A stretch of DNA of 7,315 nt, from the NCBI RefSeq assembly GCF_040289485.1, contig NZ_PSLG01000087.1:1-7315 (forward strand), read 5' to 3'. A model generated the notes under the pieces. The model was not told the origin of the DNA, did not search any database, and saw only the letters and a program-made list of their open reading frames with translations. Positions 1 through 6,680 of this stretch are shown here, in pieces. Each line of letters begins with the position of its first letter. Position 1 is the stretch's first letter. This DNA comes from Thermoflexus sp040289485 (GTDB lineage: Bacteria > Chloroflexota > Anaerolineae > Thermoflexales > Thermoflexaceae). A program made the translations under genes and the position numbers.

Positions 1-650
1 TGGAAGGCCGGCCGCCGCAGGCCCAGGGCCCCGGCTGGGGCTGCTGCCCCCGCCGCCTCGAAGCGGGCCGGGGCCGGGTAGCGGGTCCGCGCCGCGCCCA
101 ACACGCCGATGGTGATGAGCGCCGGGACGAACAGGGCGGCGAAGGCGAGGTCGTAGCGCCCGGTGAGCCCCAGGAGGGCAGCCATCAGCAGGGGGCCGCC
201 GACCGCCCCGATCTGGTCCAGGGCCTCGTGCAGGCCGAAGCCTTTCCCCGCGCCGACCTCTGCGGCGGCGTAAGAGAGCATGGTGTCGCGGGCGGGGGTG
301 CGCAGGGCCTTGCCCAGCCGCTCCGCCAGGATCAGGGCGGCGGCCGCCGGCCAGGTCCGGGCCAGGGCCAGCAGGGGAACGGCGAAGACGTTCACGGCGT
401 AGCCGGCGATGGTCAGGGCCCAGGGCCGGCGCAGCCGATCGGCCAGGTAGCCGGCCAGCGGCCGCAGGCCATAGCCGATCAGTTCCCCGATCCCCCCCAG
501 GGCCCCCACCACGGCGGCGCTCGCCCCCAGGACCGCCAGGTAGGGGCCGATGAGGCTGCGGGCCCCTTCGTAGGTCACATCGGCCATCAGGCTGACCAGC
601 CCGAGGAGGACGATGAACCGCCACGCCTCCGCCCGCCGGACGCCGGCCAT
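1..650 (-). CDS. MFS transporter, N-terminal half (runs off left edge)
   Basis: This is the first 216 residues of a major facilitator superfamily permease in the cytoplasmic membrane; its 3' end lies outside the window. Hydrophobic segments fall at roughly residues 11-30, 38-62, 78-97, 100-117, 144-163 and 167-187, which is the usual first six-helix bundle. A basic, low-complexity Ala/Pro loop (about 188-212) then leads toward the second half. MFS motif A is seen as GYLADRLRRPW at 67-77, between helices 2 and 3. The stretch GKALRTPARDTML (113-125) after helix 4 resembles a block found in a widespread group of uncharacterised MFS permeases. The ATG is chosen because AAGGAGGT ends 4 nt upstream. 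It lies 30 bp after the beta-mannosidase stop, so co-transcription and a sugar or glycoside substrate are possible. The substrate cannot be read from this half. Confidence 0.85.
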   Translation of the reverse strand, partial: MAGVRRAEAWRFIVLLGLVSLMADVTYEGARSLIGPYLAVLGASAAVVGALGGIGELIGYGLRPLAGYLADRLRRPWALTIAGYAVNVFAVPLLALARTWPAAAALILAERLGKALRTPARDTMLSYAAAEVGAGKGFGLHEALDQIGAVGGPLLMAALLGLTGRYDLAFAALFVPALITIGVLGAARTRYPAPARFEAAGAAAPAGALGLRRPAF

Positions 651-680
651 TTTAACCTCCTTATCGGTGATTTTTTTATG
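651..680 (-). promoter_or_regulatory. AT-rich intergenic leader with strong Shine-Dalgarno for the MFS gene
   Basis: On the minus strand this 30 bp gap has a run of seven A residues (677-671), then AAGGAGGT (662-655), then TAAA and the ATG at 650. The Shine-Dalgarno core GGAGG is 5 nt from the start. It is the best ribosome binding site in the window and stands out as AT-rich within roughly 70% G+C DNA. It probably gives the permease independent, efficient translation within the operon. No hairpin terminator is seen between the two genes. Confidence 0.7.
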
Positions 681-3266
681 TTACGACCGGGCCTCCGGTC
701 GCGCCAGCGACTCGAGGAGCCTCATCGCCAGGGCGGCGGCCAGGCCGCCGGGGGAGAGCCGCAGGGCCAGACGACGGGCGCGGTCCAGCCACCGGGGGCC
801 GGCCGGGCGGACGTCGGCCAGGGAGCGGACCCGCAGGGCTTGGGGGGCGGGCGCCGCCCCTCCGGGCGGGAGCCGACCGTGGACGCGCACGGCGCGCCCC
901 GCTGGGAGATCGAAGAAGTTGTCGCTGAAGCGGACATCGATCCCCGGGAGGTCCAGGGCCACGAACCGGGCCAGCGCCTGCGCCCTCACTTCCACCTCCA
1001 GCACCTCCCCGCAGACCGTCGCGGTCACGTGCAGCCCCGGATCCGGCAGGGGCAGATCCTTTTCGGGGGCGAACAGGGCCACCTGGCGGCTTTCCAGCCG
1101 TTCCCCTCGCCACCGCTCCGCGATGAAGGCCAGGGCCCGTCGGTGCCGGCGGAGGTGCGGCGCGAAGGAGAAGACGCCCATGGGCTGCACGGACAGCGGA
1201 GGGGCTTCCGCCGGGATGTGCCCCTCGGCCAGGACCTTGCCGGTGAAGGTCTCCAGGGACCAGCGGATGGATCCCGTCCAGGCCTCCCGGGTGTCGTTGA
1301 TCAGGAAGAGGGCCACACGGGGCCCCTCCACCGCCACCGAGAGGAGCACCGGGTCGAAGAAGCGACGGGCGGCGTAATGAAGCGCTTTCCAGCGGCCTGT
1401 GACGTCGATGCTGGACCAGGAGACGGCGGGCCACAGGTCGTTGAGTTGCCAGAAGAGCACGCCGCCGCAGCGGTCCCGATGGCGCCGCCAGTGCTCCACG
1501 GCCGCGCGCACCGCTTCCGCCTGGACGATCTGGGTGAGGTAGATCAGGTCCTCCCGGCGCGCCGGGGTCCGGAAGCGCTCGGCCAGGTAGTAGCCCAGCC
1601 GCATGTTGCCCCCGGGCGAGCGCTGACGTTCCTGCAGGGCCTGGTCCACCGAGGCGGGCTCCCCGGGCCGGGCGAAGGCCTGCAGGGTCTCCAGCGCCGG
1701 CAGGGATTGCACGCCGAACTCGCTGACGAAGCGGGGGATCCGCTTTCGGTAGTGGGTGGTGGGGGCCAGCCCGTGCCAGACCCGCCAGAGGTGGACGTCT
1801 CCTCGGCGGTCGTCCCCCACGGCCTCCAGGAACCGGCCGGAGGAGGGGGAACCCGGCCAGTAGGGGCGATCGGGATCCTCCTCCTGAAGCCACTCGGGGA
1901 GGAGGTGATAGAAGAAGCGCTCGTGGGCTTCGGCGAGGCGGGCCAGGTCCTTCCCCCGGCCCCGCCACTGCCAGCGCCATAACGGCCACAGCATCTCGAT
2001 CTCGTTGTTGCCGCACCAGAGGGCCAGGGAAGGATGGTGGCGCAGGCGGCGGACGTTCTCCTGGACCTCCGCGCGCAGTTCCTCCAGGAACGCCGGGTCG
2101 TCCAGAGGGTAGAGCATGCAGGCGAAGGGGAAGTCCTGCCAAATCAGGAGGCCCAGGCGGTCGCACAGGGCGTAGAAGCGGTCCTCCTCGTAGCCGCCGC
2201 CACCCCAGACGCGCAGCATGTTCATCCCCACGGCCGCCGCGCTGCGCAGGAGATCGGCCATCCGCCTTCCCCGGTCGGGGTCCGGGAACAGGGCGGTGGG
2301 CACCCAGTTGGCCCCCCGGACGAACAGCCGCACCCCGTTGACCACGAAGGCGAAGGACTCCCCCCACCGGTCGGGCGTCCGCTCCAAAGCCAGCGTCCGC
2401 AGCCCTACGGCCTCCACCCGTCGATCCAGGAGGCGGCCGCCGGCCGTCAGGGCGACCGCCACGGTATAGAGGGGCTGGGGGCCCAGGCCGTTGGGCCACC
2501 AGCGCAGGGGCTCCGGGATCTCCAGCGTGAGGGCCGTCGTCGGCGCCGCCAGCCGCCGCTCCGCCCGGATCCGCCGGCCCTCCGGATCCCCCACGGTCAC
2601 GGCGAGGGTGAGATCTTCCGCCGTCTGGATTTGCGCCTGGACCTGCACATGGAGCGCCACGCGGTCTGGGCGGTGCTCCTGCCGGATCCGTACCTCGGCC
2701 AGGCGGGCTCCGGAGAATCCCTCCAGGGCCACTCCCCTCCAGATCCCCATGGTGGGCAGAGGCGGGCCCCAGTCCCAGCCGAAGTGGGCGGGGACTTTGC
2801 GCAGGGCCGCTGTCCCCGGGTTCCAGAGGGCGGGCAGGGGGCGAGCGGCGTGCTGGGATCGGGCCTCCGCGAGGGGGGATCGCAGCCGGATCCGCACGGT
2901 GTTGGGCCCCCGGCGCAGGCGCTCTCGAACGGCCCAGCGGTAAGTGCGGAACATGTTGCGGGTCTCGCCGAGCCGCTCCCCGTTCAGAAAGATCTCCGCT
3001 ACCGTGTCCACCCCGGCGCAGACCAGTTCTACGTGCTCCTCGTCCCACAGGGCCGGGTCCACCTCGAAGGTCCGCTCGTATTCCCAATCCCCTTCAGCCA
3101 CCCCGGCGATCCGCTCGAGGCTGCCGGCGGCGAAGGGGTGGGGAATGCGACCGGCGGCGTAGAGGTCCAGGTGCACGCATCCGGGCACCCGTCCCGGCAC
3201 CGCCTCCAGCTCCAGGGAGCCCACAGGGCGCAGGGTCCAGAGGCCGTTTAGGGACTGGCGGCGCAT
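681..3266 (-). CDS. Beta-mannosidase (glycoside hydrolase family 2)
   Basis: This 861-residue enzyme is predicted to release terminal beta-mannose from manno-oligosaccharides or N-glycan-type cores by a retaining mechanism. It has no signal peptide, so it is probably cytoplasmic. The N-terminal sugar-binding-like domain begins with SLNGLW (5-10) and includes HFGWDWGP (161-168). An immunoglobulin-like domain spans roughly 185-295, and the TIM barrel begins near FVRGANWVPT (315-324). In the barrel, MLRVWGGGGYE (350-360) and LIWQDFPFACMLYP (374-387) are typical of beta-mannosidases. CGNNEIE (418-424) carries the expected acid/base Glu422, and FVSEFG (513-518) carries the expected nucleophile Glu516. 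The C-terminal beta domain contains SDNFFDLPAG (781-790). The length fits the family at 800-900 residues. The frame stays open to 3602, but homology begins at this ATG, which has GAGG 4 nt upstream and overlaps the phosphatase gene by 19 bp. A GH2 beta-galactosidase or glucuronidase is less likely given these motifs. Confidence 0.94.
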   Translation of the reverse strand: MRRQSLNGLWTLRPVGSLELEAVPGRVPGCVHLDLYAAGRIPHPFAAGSLERIAGVAEGDWEYERTFEVDPALWDEEHVELVCAGVDTVAEIFLNGERLGETRNMFRTYRWAVRERLRRGPNTVRIRLRSPLAEARSQHAARPLPALWNPGTAALRKVPAHFGWDWGPPLPTMGIWRGVALEGFSGARLAEVRIRQEHRPDRVALHVQVQAQIQTAEDLTLAVTVGDPEGRRIRAERRLAAPTTALTLEIPEPLRWWPNGLGPQPLYTVAVALTAGGRLLDRRVEAVGLRTLALERTPDRWGESFAFVVNGVRLFVRGANWVPTALFPDPDRGRRMADLLRSAAAVGMNMLRVWGGGGYEEDRFYALCDRLGLLIWQDFPFACMLYPLDDPAFLEELRAEVQENVRRLRHHPSLALWCGNNEIEMLWPLWRWQWRGRGKDLARLAEAHERFFYHLLPEWLQEEDPDRPYWPGSPSSGRFLEAVGDDRRGDVHLWRVWHGLAPTTHYRKRIPRFVSEFGVQSLPALETLQAFARPGEPASVDQALQERQRSPGGNMRLGYYLAERFRTPARREDLIYLTQIVQAEAVRAAVEHWRRHRDRCGGVLFWQLNDLWPAVSWSSIDVTGRWKALHYAARRFFDPVLLSVAVEGPRVALFLINDTREAWTGSIRWSLETFTGKVLAEGHIPAEAPPLSVQPMGVFSFAPHLRRHRRALAFIAERWRGERLESRQVALFAPEKDLPLPDPGLHVTATVCGEVLEVEVRAQALARFVALDLPGIDVRFSDNFFDLPAGRAVRVHGRLPPGGAAPAPQALRVRSLADVRPAGPRWLDRARRLALRLSPGGLAAALAMRLLESLARPEARS

Positions 3267-4069
3267 GGCGCCTCGAGGGCCTCCCACGCCCGTTGCAACG
3301 CCTGGATGTCGGGGAAGACCAAGTCCGGCTGCACCGGGCTTTCCGCCAAGGCGGCCGGGGAGGTGGCTCCCGAGAGGACCAGGATGGTGGTGAGGCCGGC
3401 CCGCTTCCCCCCAACGATGTCCGTCGGGATCTGATCCCCGATGACCGCCGTGGTCTCCGGAGCGGCCCCCATGCGGGCCATGGCGATGCGGAACATCAGC
3501 GGCTCCGGCTTGCCGACCACCACCGGGGCGACGCCGGTGGCCCGCTCCAGGAAGGCGAGGGTGGCTCCGTTGCCCGGGTAGAGCCCATCCTCCCCCGGCC
3601 ACACCGGATCCGGGTTGGTCCCGATGAAGCGGGCGCCGTTCCAGATGGCCCGCGCCGCCCGGGCCAGTTTGGCGTAGGTCAGCCCCCAGTCCAGCCCCAC
3701 CACCACGAAGTCGGCGGTCTCCTCTTCCACCAGCCGGAAGCCGGCGGCCTCCAGGGCCTCCCGCAGGGCCCGCTCCCCGACGACGAGGACCCGGGCCCCG
3801 GGCGGGGCGATCTCCTGCAGGTAAAGGGCGGTGGCCTCGCCGGAGGGGAGCACCTCTTCCGGATCGACGGCCACCCCGAACTGGGCCAGTTGTGCGACAT
3901 AATCAGCCCGGGAGCGGCTGGCGTTGTTGGTGGCCAGGACGAAGCGGATCCCGCGGCGGCGCAGGAAGGCGAAGAACGCCGCCAGACCCGACATGGGTCG
4001 CTTCCCCCGCCACAGCACACCGTCCATGTCGATGATCAGGTGGCGGATGGCGCGCAGGCGTTCGGACAT
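3248..4069 (-). CDS. HAD-IIA family sugar-phosphate/nitrophenyl phosphatase (NagD-like)
   Basis: This is a 273-residue soluble phosphohydrolase of the haloacid dehalogenase superfamily, subclass IIA, the group of NagD, AraL, phosphoglycolate phosphatase and p-nitrophenylphosphatase. All four motifs are present. Motif I is DMDGVLW (14-20), with nucleophile Asp14 and acid/base Asp16. Motif II is ATNNAS (46-51). Motif III is GKPEP (186-190), with Lys187. Motif IV is GDQIPTDI (211-218), with Asp212 and Asp217. TNPD (151-154) and the alpha/beta cap between motifs II and III are subclass IIA signatures. The true substrate cannot be read from sequence; in this family it may be a nucleotide, a sugar phosphate or a metabolic by-product. 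The ATG at 4069 has GAGGG 8 nt upstream and sits 24 bp after the preceding gene. The 3' end overlaps the mannosidase start by 19 bp, suggesting translational coupling. Confidence 0.92.
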   Translation of the reverse strand: MSERLRAIRHLIIDMDGVLWRGKRPMSGLAAFFAFLRRRGIRFVLATNNASRSRADYVAQLAQFGVAVDPEEVLPSGEATALYLQEIAPPGARVLVVGERALREALEAAGFRLVEEETADFVVVGLDWGLTYAKLARAARAIWNGARFIGTNPDPVWPGEDGLYPGNGATLAFLERATGVAPVVVGKPEPLMFRIAMARMGAAPETTAVIGDQIPTDIVGGKRAGLTTILVLSGATSPAALAESPVQPDLVFPDIQALQRAWEALEAPCAASP

Positions 4070-4093
4070 GGGGGCTTCCCTCTCACAACGGGA

Positions 4094-5482
4094 TTATCCG
4101 GCCGCCGCCCGGAGGGCTTCTCGATAGGCCTCCGGGGTGTCAACGTCCAGGACCCAGGCGGGATCGGGGACCGGGACCATGGCCACCGCCTCGGGGAAGC
4201 GCCGGACCAGCGAGCGCCCGCCCAGGTCGCCTTGCAGGTCCATCAGCGCCGGGAACATCGGGCGGGCGAAGAGGGCGGGCGGACGGGGCTCCCCGTCCAG
4301 GCTGCTCACTACCATGGGTTTGCCGGTGGCGCGATACATCTCCACCAGCTGGCGCAGCCAGCGCGGGCGGACCAAGGGCTGGTCCACCTGCATGAGGACG
4401 ACCGCCTCCACCGTGGGCGGGAGGGCCTCCAGGCCGGCCCGGATGGAGCGGCTCATCCCCTCCGACCAGGCGGGGTTCTCCACCACCTGAACCGGAAAGC
4501 CCGCGAGGGCCCTCCGGACCTCATCCCCTGCGGCGCCCACCACCACGATGATGGGATCCAGGCCGGCGCGGCGGGCGAGGGCGGCCCCATGGCGCACCAG
4601 GGGGCGCTCCCCCCATGGGGCCAGGGCCTTGGGCATGCCGAACCGTCGGCCCTCCCCGGCCGCCAGCAAGATGGCCGCCACGGGGGGATCCTCCCGGCGC
4701 CGGGCGGCCACGGCCACCCCATGGACCATCCCCACGACGCGGTGGAAGGCCTCCGGCGGCAGGGCGGCGAGGACAGCCTCGAAGCCCTCTCGATCGAATC
4801 GGGAGGCGCTGCTCAAGAGCAGGATCCGACAGGCTCCGGCGGGGACCCCCTTGCCGCCTCCCTCTGGATGGCTGACCAGGGCGGCCAGCCAGGCGGGGGT
4901 GACCGGGTCCTCGGGACGGCCCCCCAGGCGGTGGAGGGCCCCTTCCGGGCGATGGACTTCCTCCTGGATGGGCCGGCCCAGGGCCTCCAGGCCTGCCACC
5001 ACCACGACGGCGTCCACCTCGGTGGGGAGGGCAGGCTCGTGTTCGGCTGGCCACTTCAACCGCCGACGCCGGGCGCCGTCGGCCTCGATCAGCCAGGTGA
5101 CTTGCGGCAGGCCCCGGATCAGCCGGTCGACCGTCGCCGGGGGCAGACCCTGGAGCCGCCACGGATGGGCCGGGTAGGGATCCGCCGGGGGCTCCGGGAA
5201 CGGTTCGGCCCGCCGCGCGGCCAGCACCCATTTCGGCCGGTGACGCAGGAGCTCGGAGAGCCCCTCCAGCGTCGGATCCCCCGTCAGGAGCAGGCCGACG
5301 TCCTCCGGCAGCACCGGTTCCAGGATGTGGGTGGTGGTTGTCCAGAAGGCCGGCCCTCCCAGCGCCCGGAGGATCCGCCAGGCCGCGGTGGTCTTTCCCC
5401 CGGCGCCGACGAAGGCCACCGCCGACTCCGGGGCCAGCCCGAGGGCATCGAGGAGGGCGGGCGGGATCTGCGCCGGGATCAT
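4094..5482 (-). CDS. yqeC-mocA: YqeC-MocA fusion: selenium/molybdenum hydroxylase maturation protein with molybdopterin nucleotidyltransferase domain
   Basis: This 462-residue protein joins two cofactor-maturation modules. Residues 1 to about 262 resemble YqeC, an accessory protein of unknown biochemistry that, from established comparative genomics, tracks with selenium-dependent molybdenum hydroxylases. It has a P-loop-like GAGGKTT (26-32), WTTTTH (47-52) and EADGARRRRLKWPAEHEP (133-150). Residues from about 266 to 462 form a MobA/MocA nucleotidyltransferase, expected to transfer CMP or another nucleotide to molybdopterin. It carries LLAAGEGRRFGMPK (272-285), NPAWSEGMSRSIRAG (336-350), the metal-site motif VDQPL (366-370) and DVDTPEAY (446-453). 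The order is YqeC first, with the junction near 260-267. The ATG shares four bases (ATGA) with the DUF1028 stop, so the two are probably translationally coupled. No molybdenum hydroxylase subunit is in the window. A weakness is that the usual N-K-x-D-like segment near the end of YqeC reads LLLSSASRFD (221-230) here. Confidence 0.88.
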   Translation of the reverse strand: MIPAQIPPALLDALGLAPESAVAFVGAGGKTTAAWRILRALGGPAFWTTTTHILEPVLPEDVGLLLTGDPTLEGLSELLRHRPKWVLAARRAEPFPEPPADPYPAHPWRLQGLPPATVDRLIRGLPQVTWLIEADGARRRRLKWPAEHEPALPTEVDAVVVVAGLEALGRPIQEEVHRPEGALHRLGGRPEDPVTPAWLAALVSHPEGGGKGVPAGACRILLLSSASRFDREGFEAVLAALPPEAFHRVVGMVHGVAVAARRREDPPVAAILLAAGEGRRFGMPKALAPWGERPLVRHGAALARRAGLDPIIVVVGAAGDEVRRALAGFPVQVVENPAWSEGMSRSIRAGLEALPPTVEAVVLMQVDQPLVRPRWLRQLVEMYRATGKPMVVSSLDGEPRPPALFARPMFPALMDLQGDLGGRSLVRRFPEAVAMVPVPDPAWVLDVDTPEAYREALRAAAG

Positions 5483-6363
5483 CCGGAGCCCTCCGGGAGG
5501 CCGTAGCGTCGGCGGAGGAAGGCCCAGGCGACCCGATCGATGCGGTCGTCTGGCCGCCAGCGCTCCTCCAGGTTCTCCACGCCGAAGAGGGTCTCTAGGG
5601 CCTGGCGGGTGGCCTCGTCGTAGACGCCGGTGATCTCTCCGTGGTAGTAGCCGGCGTGGCGGAGCAGGCGCTGGATCTCCCGGACCAGGGCCGCGTCGAT
5701 AGGGACCAGGTCCTCCGGGCGCGGCGCCCCGAAATAGAGGTGGTGGAGCGCCACCAGGTCCTTCAGTTTGACCACGGGGTCTGGGTCGTCGTCCACCCGC
5801 AGGTCCATATACCGGTCGTTGAAGCCGCCGTAGCCGCCGCCCTCCCGGACCACGAGGATGGCGGCGGACTGGCGGCCCCGGCGGTCACCCCCGGCCCGAT
5901 CCCCCGCCAGCAGGGCCGCCACGAGGCGGTCCGCCAGTTCCCCGGAGGTCTTCACGAAGGCTTCGGCCATCGCCTCCAGCGTCCGCCCGTCGACCAGGAG
6001 GTTCCCCAGACAGCAGAAGCCCTCCCCGACGAGGTGGCCGGCCCAGGGCAGGCATGCGGCGCCCGTGNNNNNNNNNNCCCGCCCCTGGCGGTCCACCAGC
6101 CCCACCTGGCGCTTCTCCCGCTCCGGATCCTCCGCCAGGAGGCGGGCCAGGGTCTCCTCGGCCGAGCGCCCGCCGGCCATCGCCGCCAGGCCCTCGGGCC
6201 CGAAGCGGGTGTTGGCGTAGGACTGGGTGGCCACGGCGCCGGCGCCCGCGCGGGCCCACGGCACCACCGCGCCGGCGGCCAGGAACTTGGAGGCGACAGC
6301 GACCCCCCACTCCTGGCGGTCCGGGTCGAAGGCCACAATGGAGAAAGTGGCCCAAATGCGCAT
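5479..6363 (-). CDS. DUF1028 Ntn-hydrolase-like protein with C-terminal peptidoglycan-binding-like domain
   Basis: This 294-residue protein is of unknown biochemical role. Residues 1 to about 212 match the DUF1028 family, which is grouped with the Ntn-hydrolase superfamily. Visible family blocks are TFSIVAFDP (6-14), WGVAVASKF (19-27), ATQSYAN (45-51), QVGLVD (86-91), TGAACLPWAGH (100-110) and GEGFCCLGNLL (113-123). GGYGGFNDRYMDLRVDD (176-192) is also present. Residues about 220-288 (IQRLLRHAGYYHGEITGVYD, 230-249) look like the putative peptidoglycan-binding domain often attached to DUF1028. There is no signal peptide, so a cytoplasmic location is likely and cell-wall binding is doubtful. Residues 96-99 are hidden by ten Ns, but the frame continues across them. 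The ATG has GGAGGG 6 nt upstream. It appears to be the first gene of the leftward operon. If the Ntn assignment holds, Thr6 or Ser8 are candidate catalytic residues, which is inference. Confidence 0.88.
   Translation of the reverse strand: MRIWATFSIVAFDPDRQEWGVAVASKFLAAGAVVPWARAGAGAVATQSYANTRFGPEGLAAMAGGRSAEETLARLLAEDPEREKRQVGLVDRQGRXXXXTGAACLPWAGHLVGEGFCCLGNLLVDGRTLEAMAEAFVKTSGELADRLVAALLAGDRAGGDRRGRQSAAILVVREGGGYGGFNDRYMDLRVDDDPDPVVKLKDLVALHHLYFGAPRPEDLVPIDAALVREIQRLLRHAGYYHGEITGVYDEATRQALETLFGVENLEERWRPDDRIDRVAWAFLRRRYGLPEGSG
6068..6077. other. Assembly gap of ten Ns inside the DUF1028 gene
   Basis: Ten unknown bases interrupt the DUF1028 coding sequence. The frame is the same on both sides, and the gap hides four residues (96-99) just before TGAACLPWAGH. 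The flanking known bases make codon 96 begin with G and codon 99 end with C on the coding strand. That fits the Val-Ala-Ala-His commonly found at this place in the family, so the gap length seems right even if it was entered as a placeholder. Confidence 0.95.
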
Positions 6364-6398
6364 GGGCTTCCCTCCGGGGGCAGGATCTCACCGTCCCC

Positions 6399-6427
6399 AT
6401 GATCCATCGAAGGCCCCGTTCGATCAA
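6399..6427 (-). promoter_or_regulatory. Candidate sigma-70-type promoter for the leftward operon
   Basis: Read on the minus strand, TTGATC (6427-6422) matches the -35 consensus at four of six positions. GATCAT (6404-6399) matches the -10 consensus at four of six, including the key A and final T. The spacer is exactly 17 bp. Transcription would begin near 6391, leaving an untranslated leader of about 28 nt with GGAGGG before the DUF1028 ATG. This is by-eye consensus matching only. Confidence 0.45.
6406..6424. repeat. Inverted repeat in the divergent promoter region, possible operator
   Basis: ATCGAA (6406-6411) and TTCGAT (6419-6424) are perfect inverted copies separated by 7 nt. The repeat fills most of the spacer of the candidate leftward promoter and touches its -35 element, a typical place for a repressor site. 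It could also form a weak hairpin, but there is no U-tract, so it is not a terminator. The arms are short and chance cannot be excluded. Confidence 0.4.
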
Positions 6428-6448
6428 CCCGGCCCGCCCGGTCTGGAT

Positions 6449-6454
6449 TAAAAT
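6449..6454 (+). promoter_or_regulatory. Candidate -10 element for the rightward hicB-like/lipM pair
   Basis: TAAAAT lies in a short AT-rich patch 37 bp before the HicB-like ATG and matches the -10 consensus at five of six positions. No convincing -35 hexamer is found at 16-18 bp spacing, and there is no extended -10 TG. Transcription from it would start near 6461. The patch also contains an ATG (6453-6455) in frame with the downstream gene, but that ATG has no Shine-Dalgarno. Confidence 0.35.
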
Positions 6455-6491
6455 GAGGGGAGCGAGGGATCTCCAACAGGAGCCGATCGGC

Positions 6492-6680
6492 ATGTTCTCC
6501 GCCCTGGTGGAAGCGGCTATGGAGAGGGCCCGCTACTGGCAGTTGGAGGATGGGACGTATTACGGCGAGATCGAGGTCTACCCGGAGGTGTATGCCACCG
6601 GGCGGACCCTGGAAGAATGCCGCCGGGAGCTGGAGGCCGTCCTCATCGAGTGGCTGCAGGATCACCTGTCCCGCCCATGA
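6492..6680 (+). CDS. Small HicB-like protein (orphan antitoxin-type fold)
   Basis: This 62-residue protein resembles HicB-family antitoxins (UPF0150 type, a partial RNase H-like fold). Matching features are ARYWQLEDGTYYGEIEVYPE (13-32), then VYATGRTLEECRRELEAVLI (33-52), the pattern of a strand pair followed by one helix, ending in EWLQ (53-56). It has no C-terminal helix-turn-helix or ribbon-helix-helix domain, so it probably cannot bind DNA as longer HicB proteins do. No HicA toxin gene lies beside it: the 128 bp upstream is too short for one, and the next gene downstream is a lipoate-family transferase. The ATG at 6492 is preferred because AGGAG lies 9 nt upstream; an in-frame ATG at 6453 would add 13 residues. 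Its stop overlaps the next start as ATGA, so the pair is probably translationally coupled. Solitary copies of this type are common and their function is unknown. Confidence 0.82.
   Translation: MFSALVEAAMERARYWQLEDGTYYGEIEVYPEVYATGRTLEECRRELEAVLIEWLQDHLSRP

Noticed and set aside
661..680. T-run as a rho-independent terminator for a plus-strand transcript
   Set aside because: There is no preceding G+C hairpin and no plus-strand gene upstream. The run is simply the AT-rich leader of the MFS gene read from the other strand.
228..1982. Long open frame on the plus strand (584 codons) opposite the mannosidase and MFS genes
   Set aside because: It lies antisense to two well-supported genes and is a low-complexity Gly/Pro/Arg/Gln product typical of high-G+C shadow frames. 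It has no recognisable domain.
676..3087. 803-codon minus-strand frame overlapping the mannosidase in another frame
   Set aside because: The translation is a Gly/Pro/Arg-rich shadow, while the overlapping frame has complete GH2 catalytic motifs.
3267..3602. N-terminal extension of the mannosidase by 112 residues
   Set aside because: The frame is open, but this stretch lies inside the HAD gene, shows no GH2 homology, and the family N-terminus (SLNGLW) begins right after the ATG at 3266.
3293..5506. 737-codon plus-strand frame opposite the HAD and YqeC-MocA genes
   Set aside because: It is antisense to two genes with intact catalytic motifs. Its length reflects scarcity of stop codons at about 70% G+C, and no family features are visible.
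6054..6491. Upstream extension of the HicB-like frame through the N-gap
   Set aside because: The extension is antisense to DUF1028, low in complexity, and crosses unknown bases. The ATG at 6492 has a good Shine-Dalgarno and matches the usual length of short HicB-like proteins.
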